Program-made: the position numbers and the translations under genes
Source: Ariolimax columbianus
Taxonomy: Eukaryota; Mollusca; Gastropoda; Stylommatophora; Arionidae
Reading direction: 5' to 3'
Assembly: GCA_036924085.1 (NCBI GenBank)
Contig: JAVGWX010000007.1
Coordinates: forward strand, 74,291,948-74,355,947
Length of the DNA stretch: 64,000 bases
The notes under the pieces: generated by a model
Told to the model about the DNA's origin: nothing
Seen by the model: only the letters and a program-made list of their open reading frames with translations
The model's database searches: none
In this document: positions 46,901 through 58,400 of the stretch, one piece after another
Position numbering within the stretch: position 1 is the stretch's first letter
How the letters are laid out: every line of letters starts with the position of its first letter

Positions 46901-49900
46901 TCGGTCATGGATTGCAGTTTTGTAATCTTTTCAAGTTCTACAATTGGCGTTGACTTCATGCCTCCTGTTATAACTCTCATGGCTTGGTTTTGAAGTTTGC
47001 TAACTTTATCGAAGTTTGCCTTAGCTGCTGTTGTCCATGCCGCAATGCCATATTCGAGGACTGGTCTCACTCTTCCAGTGTACAGTTTCTTTAGTATGCT
47101 TTCGTCTGCTCCCCAGCTTGTGCCAGCAAGTTTCCTCATGATTGCCATTCTTTCTCTGGCTCTCATTCGGTTTCTCTCGATCTGACTTTTCCATGTCATG
47201 CGCCGATCAAATGTGACTCCCAGATAGGTTGGGTTGTCGTTTGGCTGCAGGAATTTGCCATTTAGACTTAATTTGGTGTTTTGGGGTTTGATTGAAAGCG
47301 AGAATATTGTACATGTGGTTTTCTCCTCGTTTATTGTGACCAGCCATGAGTTCGCCCACTCTTCCAGCGATGTTAGGGCCTGCTGCATCCGATTTCTTGC
47401 TATGGTGAGATTCTTTTCAGAGGTCCACATAGCCAGATCGTCTGCAAACATTGAGCTATGGACTCTTCTTGGTATATTCTCTGTAATGTCATTTATATAC
47501 ACCAGGAAGAGTGTGGGTGACAGTACTCCCCCTTGGGGTACTCCCTGCTCGAGTGTCACCTTTTTGCTCATCTGCCCTTGTACTTGGACTCTGGCCGTTC
47601 TTTTTTGGAGGTAGTGGTTGATCCACTTATACATTCTCCCACAAACTTCACTTCTCCTTAGCTTGACTCTAAGTCCATCTTTCCAGACTTTGTCAAATGC
47701 CTTTTCCAGGTCCACCCAAACCGCTACTGTGTGTTTCTGTGCCTGGTAGGCATCTTCTTTTTCCTGGGCTATGAGGATGATCTGGTCCTCAGTAGATCTG
47801 TGCTGTCTAAAGCCTGCTTGCTGTGGAATTAGTATTCGTTTTTCTTCCAGATGCCACATCAGTCTGGTGTTTATCATACGTTCCATCAGTTTGCCGACAC
47901 AGCTCAGTAGGCTGATAGGCCTGTATCCATTTGGATCTGTTTTGTCCTGTCCTTTTCTTTTGTACTGGTACAAGTACTGCGTCTTTCCATGCCTGGGGTA
48001 CAATACCCCTTTTCCAGCTTTGGTTCAGGACTGATAGCAGTTTCCTTTTCGCTGTTTGGCCCAGCCCCATCAGCATTTCGTTTGTTATCCCGTCTTTTCT
48101 GGGAGATTTCCTTTTCTTTAATGTTCTCATGGCCTCTTCCATTTCACTCATTGTTAATTTGGCCATCATATGCTCTTCAGGAGCCGTATTCATGTTTTCG
48201 TGCCCCTTTTGCTCTTCACTAATGTCTGTATGCCTATCTGCAGGGACCTCGATGTGGTTTGCTCTGGCATAGTGTTCTACAAAAGCGTTTGCGGCTTTTT
48301 TTCCAGTGAGCAAGTTTTCGCCCTGCTTGATGGTAATTTGTTTGTTTGAAAGGGTTTCGTCATTAATGGCTCTGACTAGCTTCCATAGCTTGTTCCCTTC
48401 TTTGTCTAGGTTGAGGCTTTCAGTTTTGTTTTTCCAGCTCTCTCTCAAGCTGTTTGGTTTAGAGTGTATTTGTATTTCGCCGTGACGGCTTTGAGGTCGA
48501 TGTTTGCCTCCATAGATTGTTCTCACTCTGCCATGTTCCTAGCATTTGTTACTGCATCTTCTGCTTTCTGCAACTCATCATTCCAATAGGGCTTATAGTT
48601 TTTCCTAGCCCCTCTTGGGATGGTTTCAGTGGCGGCTTGGATTATTGCCTTGCTTAGGCTTTCCACCATGGGCTTCATTTTGTTGTTTCGTGTGTTGATG
48701 GTTTCACACAGCCCATCTGTCAGGATTGCAAATCTGTCCCAGTCGGCTCGTTTGTAATTCCAACGTGGGAGCGGTTTTGTTTTCTGTGGGCCTACTTCCA
48801 TATCAATGTCTAGCCTGATCGGCCTGTGGTCGCTATGTGCCAGTTGGTTTAGCACCTGGCGGTCTATTTTGTGGTGTATGTCCTGTGTGGAGAAGGCCAA
48901 ATCTGGAGTCGAGGTGGTATGCCATGTTCTAGAATAGAAACTAGGGCCTATTGATTAGGGAGAGATTTGTATCTATCTTCCAACCTTCCACTTCGTCATC
49001 TCTGCTGTCTGTGTCCGAATATCCCCATCTCTCCGAGTGGCTGTTGAAGTCTCCAACTACTATGCAGTATGAGTCTTTGACTTCCATACTCGAGAGCGAT
49101 AGGTCTTTATTTGGTGGTCCGTACAGATTGAAAATTCGGAGCTTCGTCTCTTGAGCCATTATGTCAACTCCTACAATTTCTGCTTGTCCGGTGTGATTGA
49201 CAGATACCGCGCTACTCGGTATGCAGTTTCGGGTCAGTATCAGGACCCCTCCTTTGTGACCTTCTCTATCGAGACGGAAGGTCTGGTATCCTCTGATTGA
49301 GAATTTATGGTTATTGTTGAGGTGCGTTTCCTGGATACATGCCACGTCAATCTTACCTTCATGCAGGTGATGTGTTAGAGAAAGCTTTTTGTTAATGACT
49401 CCCTCCGCATTACACTGTAGTATTTTGAGTTTTTGGTCAATAGAAATTGCCCCATAGCCATGTGCCTTGACTCCACAACACATGGGTGGGTGACCACCAG
49501 TAGTCAAGGGTAGGCCCCTTCGAAGCATGAGGCCCGGCACTCTCGCTGCCTGGCGGGATTCCGCAGGATGAGCGCCATACGTTTTTCTGATCGGTTGTAC
49601 TGTCATCATACTGCGATTTACATTGCACTGTTTTGTTAGGCTTGCGGCCCCGTGCATCCGATTTCAACAGGCGTTTCTGTAGGGATGCCCTCCTTAGCCT
49701 TTGGCTGTCCCCAGCCTATCTGCAAGGCAGCAGTTGTTTGTGATCAGAGTTGTCTCTCTTATGGAAGTTGTCTTACAGGACTAACGAGTCTTCACTACTC
49801 GTGTCTATAGGATGCGGTAATGATATATGAGATATGATATATGATATGGACTATGTACTGGTTTGTACTAACCCGGAAGAGAGGCAGTCCAGTGTGTCTG

Positions 49901-50226
49901 TATCCCAGGATCGTCACGTCCTGCCAGAAACGTATCACGTGCATGTGGGCTGTCTTCAGATGGTCTATTTCCAGCACCCGTTCACTATTAGACCAGACGA
50001 ATTAATTGAGGGCTTTTGTTTGTCAATGACCAGGTATCTGAAATCTGCGATTTCTGCCAGGTTAAACACGATTTCCGTAGCGTTCTTTCATTAGAATGTT
50101 AGAGAGCTGACTTGTCTTCCGTGAGTCTAATACCAGCACACGTTCATTATTAGACCCAACGGTAGTGCTCTCGATTTGTCAGTCGTTCTACAGTATTGGC
50201 GTGTTCAGTCAAATTAAACCGCAGGT

Positions 50227-50262
<36 letters not shown>

Positions 50263-50418
50263 GCGAACACTAGATGCGAGACAATCAGGTTACCGAGAGG
50301 ATAGCCCCAGATTTTCGAGGGTCTTATTCCAGCACCCGTTCCATATTAGACCCAACGAAAGTGCTCTCGGCATGTCAATCATGTCAGTGTTTGGCCGTGT
50401 TGAGTCAAATTAATCCGC

Positions 50419-50467
<49 letters not shown>

Positions 50468-52405
50468 TTTGCAACCATACTTCCCCCGGAACCCAAACAC
50501 TTTGGTTTCCCGGAAGCTGCCCGCAGAGTCATCGAAGCAACTCCTGCGGATCGCTAGTTGGCATCGTTTATGGTCAGAACTACGACGGTATTTGATCGTC
50601 TTCGCGCCTCTGACTTTTTGTTCTTGATTAATGAAAACATTCTTGACAAATGCTTTCGCAGTAGCTCGTCTTGCGGCGATCCAAGAATTTCACCTCTAAC
50701 GCCGCAATACGAATGCCCCCGTTTGTCCCTGTTAATCATTACCTCCAGTTCCGAAAACCAACAAAATAGAACCGAGGTCCTATTCCATTATTCCATGCAC
50801 CATTATTCAGGCAGCCGAGGCCTGCTTTGAACACTCTAATTTTTTCAAAGTAAACGCGCCGGCCACCCAGGACGCTCAGCGAAGAGCACCCGTGGGAGAG
50901 AGCCGGCAGACGGTAGGGCAGGAGACAACGGGCATTGAACCGGCGCGAGCCGGACCGCCCGCCTGCGCCTGAGATCCAACTACGAGCTTTTTAACTGCAA
51001 CAACTTTAATATACGCTATTGGAGCTGGAATTACCGCGGCTGCTGGATCCAGACTTGCCCTCCAATAGATCCTCGTTAAAGGGTTTAAAGTGTACTCATT
51101 CCAATTACGAGGCCTCGAAAGAGTCCCGTATTATTATTTTTCGTCACTACCTCCCCGTGCCGGGAGTGGGTAAGTTGCTCGCCTGCTGCCTTCCTTGGAT
51201 GTGGTAGCCGTTTCTCATGCTCCCTCTCCGGAATCGAACCCTGATTCCCCGTTACCCGTTACAAACATGGTAGGCATGTCACGTACCATCGACATTTGAT
51301 AGGGCAGACATTTGAAAGATGCGTCGCCGGCACATGAGGCCATGCGATCAGCACAAAGTTATCCAGAGTCACCAGTGGGGACGCCGCAACCCCGCGAGGG
51401 GAAACGACGATTGGTTTTGAACTAATAAAAGCGCTCTTTCCGCGAGGGTCGGAGCTTGGTAAGCATGTATTAGCTCTAGAATTGCCACAGTTATCAAAGT
51501 AGGATTGTGTCATCTAAGCAACCTCGACTGATTTAATGAGCCATTCGCGGTTTCACCGTGAAACAGTGTGAACTTAGACATGCATGGCTTAATCTTTGAG
51601 ACAAGCATATGACTACTGGCAGGATCAACTAGATATCTGTCGGAGACGTACGTACCGCACACACCGGTCGGCGGAGGACGGGTGTGTAAAAAGCCTCACT
51701 GGGACGGCCGCAGGGACCGACTGACGAACGGACGGACGGTTGTTCCCCCCCGTCCCTCACTCCGTCGACCTAAGACCGCCTGACAGGGGCCCCTACACAC
51801 ACCAGACGACCGACCGACCCGGCTCGCTCGAGAAGGGATGGCAGCGCTCTGTGCAGAACGGATCCCAACGACCCCAGCGATGAATTTCACTGGTACTAGA
51901 GACAATTTGGCCTGTCGGCCTGCCCTTCTCCTGAGGGTTGGTCCCCGGGAGAACACAGGGCCTTCAGGCACGATTCCTGCTTTCCATTTGCCGGTCACAC
52001 GCTCTTTGCGAGAGTCTGATCCCCAGCGAGACGAACTGTCGAGCTCTGCTATAAGCCTTAGATAAATCACCCCCGACTGACAACGTTTCTCGATACGGAC
52101 CAGAGCAGCGCACCTCGGCGGAGAAGACGCAAAAAAAAAACCGCATCCCGATACCTCTACGGGGAAAGGCGAGCAAGCGTTTTGGGCAAGCCCGCGCTAT
52201 CGCTCCGCCTGACGGGACTGAGATCGCTTTACGAACACTGGTTGAAATTGAATCGCGGCGGCGAGACAACTACCCCAGATAGGTTTTGACTCTACAAGCG
52301 CTTCTGCCATATCCCATTTTATTTCTGGAAAGTTGAAATCCCCATTTAATAATAATTTCATATCACTTGCCTTTGCCATACTACTAATCAGCTCCTCATC
52401 TTCCT

Positions 52406-52439
<34 letters not shown>

Positions 52440-55400
52440 CTTTCGCCTTATTTCTCTAATCCCCAAGGCGGTGTGCGTTGCACTGTGGTTTTTATTTTGC
52501 GCCTGTCGGCCCAGTGCATCCGACTTCAGCATGCATTTTATGTAAGGGTCTGCTTCCTCCTGCATTTTCTAAGGGTTTGCTTCCCCGGGGTAACGGCCGG
52601 TGCTGTGATGGGGATCGAACCCAGCACCTTCTGGTTGTGAGCCGTGCCACTTAACCACTAGGCCACGCCGTCCCCCCTTCCTCCTTTTGACTTGACGGAC
52701 ATCTATAGCATACTCCAATCACTGTTTTTTCACCCCCACTTTCTATTTCAACCCAAACACTTTCATTTTTGTTACCACATGATAAATCCTCTCTGCTCGT
52801 TATATTAACAGAATTTATACAGTATAATAAAACACCACCCCCCTTTGCCTTGTCTCCAACTACCCTATCTTTCCTTAACATTGTATATCTCTCTATTTCA
52901 AGTTCACCATCTGCAATGTCCTCATATGCCCATGATTCTGTTAACCCTATTATATCTGGTTTTTCTTCCTCTACATACAGTTCCAGTTCTTCTCTTTTAT
53001 TTACTATGCTTCTCACATTTGCATAAAAACATTTTAGTTTGCAATTTTGTTGTTTTTCGACTTTTTGCTTTTGCTGCAACATTTTAATGTTTGCTTTTCC
53101 ACTACTTAATTCCTACTTCTCTGACCCAAACTCTCTCCTTTGACTACATCCTCTATAGCACCCTATTGTAGGCCTAACTTTAGTCTCATATATGGAAGCC
53201 GAATTTCATTAACCAGAGATCAGGGAAAATTTTACCAGAAGATCCACGTGAAAAAAATCCCAGTCTCCACCATGATTCGAACACACAACCTCCGGCACCT
53301 GAGGCAAACACCTTACCTCGAGACCACTAACTCCCCTATATCCAAACAAATGAGAAGTAAACACTCTAAAGTAAACACTGCTACTCAGATGTTATAAGTA
53401 ATGCTACAGGCCATGTGAATTCTGGGGCCCAGCAATGGAAAGTGAAGAATTGAATCCCTGTGCCTGCCAATCATTTCATGCAACACAACTAAAGAGGGTA
53501 GAGAAAAGAATTGAAAGTGTAGGCTTTATGTTTAAGGGTCAAATGCACTATTGATTCCATAATACTTGAGATGTGTAAATTGAAATAAGACATAATTCTG
53601 ACATACACACATTAATAAATTGCCGTGTATGTTACTTGTTTGAACAAAATATACAATCACTTTATATCTTAATTAAAAAGTTTATAACAATAAAGTGTTT
53701 GGCCAGTATGTTTTTTTGTGTGCAGAGAAAATCTTAGTTTAAAAAAAGGTTACGCCTGTGAACAAGAGCTGGTGATAAATAAAAAATTGTTAGAAAAATG
53801 TAAGCTCAAAATATATCTTTTAGACCAAATTTTCTGTAGTCAAACTCCTAGCAGATCTTATCAGAACAAATAAGAAGTTCATGCATTTCAAATCTCATCA
53901 TATTTACATAAATATTAGAATAAATATTTTAATAATCCCATATATTTAATTTGTAATTCAGTTAAAGTTTCCAGTGTGTTTGGTTTGATTACTATGTTGT
54001 ATACACATCTTTGAAAAAAAATAGAGAAAATTGCAAAAAATGAGATCAATAAGTGCTTGAATAGAAATATTCAGACGAATTTGAGCTAACTAAAACGTTT
54101 ATTTATTGAATTATATCTTTAAATTATTCAGCTTATATTGCTATATGTTTAATTCTGTATTAATTCTGAAATTAAACATTTAGGAAATAATTCACTATAT
54201 TTTGTTTCAAAAGATTTTTTTTGTAATGTGTTTGTTGTAATGTGTTAATTTCAGATTGTAATACTTGGAAGTGGAGCTGTTGGAAAATCTAGTGTTACAT
54301 TTCGTTTTGTCAGTAACGTTTTTGTTGAAGATTATGACCCAACTATAGAGGACTCATATCGCAAGATGATCAGGGTCCAGGGTCTCAAACAACTGAGCAA
54401 GGATGAAAAAAAGGACCTGAAGGACAAGAATAAGACTCAAATGAATGAAGGTAAAATTTTAGCTAATGTTTTGTTAGATGCAGGTATTGCTTCAGTTACT
54501 ATATATATTTTTTCATTCTCTTCCGGCATAACAGTTAAAACATGGCAATGTAAATTTATTATCCACTGAGATAGGATAAAATAAAATTAAAAGTATGAGT
54601 AAGGGAAGGCAATATTCATGGACACAACAAGGATGGAACTAATAGAGACTGTAGAGGAAATTGGTGTAAATAAAATCACTGATCTGTGTAATCACATCTG
54701 CAATTCATGATCTATACTCCATGATCTCATTAATTACATCAGTCTTGATAACACTACCCAAGAAACTTTATGCAACTAAATGTTTGGATTTTAGAACAAT
54801 CAGTTTGATCAGCCCCACCATTAAGATACTGTTAAAAATGACAGGACAGAATTAGATATAGAGTAGACAACTACATTTTGGGCAACACATTTGGCTTTTT
54901 ACCAAACAAGAGAAACAATATTTTGTAGAACACTAGCTAAACAATGTATAGAAGTGCAAAAAATCAGTTATATTTGCCTTATAAATTCCAAAAAAATCTC
55001 TTACATTATCTAGTATTAAAAACTAGAAACATGTCTGGAAAACTTAGCAATGAATAGAAAAGACATAAGAATCCTCACTAACTAATTCTTTTTTCCACAT
55101 ATCAAATTGTCAATGTCAATTTTGCAGGATTAACTCAACATGTATAGATGTAAAAAGCGGAGTAGGACAAATATACATACTGTCCTATAGTCTGTTTAAC
55201 ATTTACACAGAATGAATTTTTCAACAGATAAAGAAAATACGAGGACTTATTAGTGGAGTGTCAATAAATAATATCAAGTTATGTGTGTGACATAATTCTA
55301 CTAGAAGCTAGAAGCAAACAAAAATTTCAGGAATTGGTTATTCAAGTGAAGAACAAAAGTCAGGTGCAGGGATTAGATAATTGTTTTGCTTTATCCGCTT

Positions 55401-58400
55401 GTAGCATGAGGCATTGTGAGGAGCAGTAGTTTTCTGTCCAGAGCCAGATGCATCGCTGAAGTAGTTGTCATTCCATGACAATTTAGAGTATCTGCAACAT
55501 TTTCTATCCATCTAGTTCCCTTCCTGTCACCGTTATGAAAACATGATCTCTGTGTATTATAGGCACACAGGGGTAGTTGGTAAGGTTGCATTCTCATTAG
55601 GTGGGCACACCACTTGATTCTCTCCTCATCAATATATTCAGTGCAGGGTCCTGCTTCAATGATGTTTTGCACCTCTGTATTGTGCATTCTGTCTCCTAAT
55701 TACATTGATGGTTTTCAGGAGGCATCTCATCTAACATGTCATGACCTTTCTCTCTGAAGATTTTGTTCCCATTTGACACTGATAACAGAGCAGTGACATG
55801 CATATACTGTTGATCAGCAGTCTTTTTGTGGACATTTTTATGTTAGGGAGTTTCAATAATGGGGACAGCTGGTATTCAAATGCATTTGCTTTTTGACACC
55901 TGATGTAAATTTATCTATATCAACCTCCATCATGTGTGAAAACATTGCTGAAGTACTTGAAATCCTGCACTTGTTGAATCTTGGTCCCTGTTTACCTTGT
56001 TCACATTTTCAGATGATCTGCTTATCTGCATAGTTTCTGTTTTGGATGTGTTTATTTTCATACTGTATCTTTTACACACAGAAATGAGCACAGTGAGATG
56101 TTGCTGCAGATTATCTTTACTCTCGTATATCTGCAAAATGGAGTTCATTTAACTGATCAGCGTCTGTCCTTTCTTCCCCTGCATGTTTTGGCAGATGTTC
56201 CAATTTGGGCTTTAACATTGTTTTGTCTATATATGTGATGAATAATATGGGGATTTCGTGGTGAAGTGATTAAGTCGTCGGCCTTGTGATCAGGTGGTGT
56301 GGGTTCGACTCTGGACTCCGCTGTCTTTTTCACGGGTGCTTAATGTGGAGTCCCTTGCATCTCGTAGTCGCTAATCCTCTTGTCCTTGACTTGCCACTGG
56401 GGTGGGCGGCACGAGACGAGAGAGTGAAGATAAAAAGTAGTGCAGCTAATCCTTACTAAAAATAGCGCTAGCAAAATAAATTATGCCATCATCTTCTACG
56501 ATAGACGACGGCCTTTGCTTTGTTTGATATGTGATGAATGATGAGTAGTGGTGACAACACACCCTTGTCTCACTCCGGTTGTTATCTCCATTGCTTCTGT
56601 CAGGCCATCTGTTCTCACTACACCTTGTCACCTTTGGTACAGTGCTCTAATATTTTCTTATAGCTGACCCTGTTCTCCGTAGTCGTATAAGATGTCCATA
56701 ATTTGTCTACTCTGTCAAAAGCCTTTTCTTGATTTATGAATGCAAAGTTGAGTTTCCAATATGCATCTAATGTTTTTTTCCCTTAGTTGTCTCAGGATGA
56801 ATGAATAATGCATTTGTGCAGCTCCTATCTCATCAAAAACTGAATTGAGCCCCACTTGGCTGTGGTTTGAGGATCAGCTGAATATTTTGCTTCAGGATTT
56901 TTACATACAGTTTTGATGTGTGGTAGTGATATTGCCATGTAAATATCACACTCTTTTTTGTTTATTTATTTTCCAGATTGGCACTATGATAGCTTTCTAT
57001 CAGTCTTCAGGGACTCTCCTTTGTTTGCTTCCAAGTCACTGAAATTATTTTATGTAACTATGTTACTCATAAGAATCTACAGGCTTTAATTACCTTGCGT
57101 TTTATTCCATATGCAACTGCAGCTTTATGGTTTGGGCCTTTTTTCCCAACTTCTTTACTATTCTGGGCTCTGTTTTTTCTCTGTTTGAGCTTGTATATAT
57201 TAAGTGCCCCTGCATATCATTCCGTTTTAGGAGTTTTAGGAAATACTCCCTCCTTAGTGCTTCCATTTTGTCTGGGTCGAAAATCAGCACCCTGTGTTTG
57301 TCATTTATAATTGTAGTGGAGTCTCGTCTCTAGCTCTCATTTGCCTGACACTTTTAAAGAGATCTCTAGGCTTCTTGTGACACATAATGCTAATTTTTTA
57401 CTGTATTTATGCCATACATCTGCTTTTGGAGTTTTTGATTATGTTTTTCGAACGCGTACTTGCATTTCAGTAAAGTGTGTCATCCGCTTGTGACTTCAAT
57501 TTCAACCACTTCTTGTATAATTTCTTTTTGTTTGTATTGCTTCCTGCACCTGTTTTTCCACCATGTTGTTCTTTTCTTTTGAAATCGTAGAAGTTTCTTC
57601 CTGCCCAAATTTGCATTCACCGTGTTCATCAGCTGATTTGAACCACTGTCACTCATTCGTTATATTGTCAGATATTACTGGCAGGGTCTCATATATGTCT
57701 TTCATTTCACTATGTGTGTCTATGTGGATGAGGACCTCCTCTAGTTTTGGCATATTAGTGACGAATATCTGTCTTTGCATCTTCTGTTTGCTTTGGTATG
57801 TAGTCATTTGGGTTAGTACTATAGTGCAATGATTGATGTTCATAATGATGTTGGGAAACACTCTTGAGTTGGTTATTGCTGGTCTTTATTGCCTTCTGAC
57901 TAGTATGTAGTCTATTTGGGATGATCTGGTTGTATCATTCAATCCATACCATGTTTGAGAATGACTTGTCTGGTGTTAGAAAAAGGTATTTGTTGTAATC
58001 AGCCAAGGCATAAATTGATAAGTTCTTCCCCATTGCTACTTTGTTTTAGTGTACAATCACTAGATGCGCCAAGACAGGTCTCTCATTTACATTTTTTTCC
58101 CACCTTGAAATTACTATCAATTTGTTCTGCTCATTCACACTATTTAGGACATCAGACATTTGCTTTAAGAACTCCCTTCTATCTTCCGTGCTGTAGCTGT
58201 CGTTACATCTAACATACATTTGGATCATGGCAATCATTTTTGTCTGCTCTGTATATTGTAGCCACATGCATCTTTCATGTATACACTCTATATTTGTGAT
58301 GAGTATTATACACCTGGAGATTAGACATTAACACTGAGAAAATTACAACAATGATAATTAGCCAAGTAGACTCAAAATCTACTGTACAAATAAAAATAAA

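Larger units (their letters stand above)
45738..52280 (-). mobile_element. Chimeric LINE A-18S rDNA-5' ETS insertion with 13-bp TSD
   Basis: One 6,543-bp unit flanked by perfect aggttttgactct at 45,725-45,737 and 52,281-52,293. On the minus strand the order is: apparent 5' ETS (52,280-51,636), 18S 5' region (51,635-50,396), LINE A 5' monomers (50,395-49,670), endonuclease/RT/RNase H, and a (GAA)n tail at 45,738. Having LINE and rRNA parts inside a single TSD pair shows they integrated together. Confidence 0.9.
43371..53170 (-). mobile_element. CR1-like LINE copy, nearly full length, interrupted twice
   Basis: Minus-strand CR1. 3' end and (TTAAG) tail at 43,371; RT 43.9-45.0 kb; endonuclease 45.4-45.7 and 52.28-53.08 kb. 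Interrupted by the LINE A-rDNA insertion (45,738-52,280) and a SINE S3 (52,412-52,677). The endonuclease frame rejoins across both TSDs. The exact 5' end (near 53,170) is uncertain. Confidence 0.85.

Noticed and set aside
51696..52070. Arg/Ser-rich ORFs in the ETS on both strands
   Set aside because: GC-rich transcribed-spacer DNA is open by composition; no family features.
50396..52280. Functional rDNA unit or rDNA array edge
   Set aside because: Only the 5' two-thirds of 18S is present, with no 5.8S/28S, and the piece is bounded by a TSD shared with LINE A.
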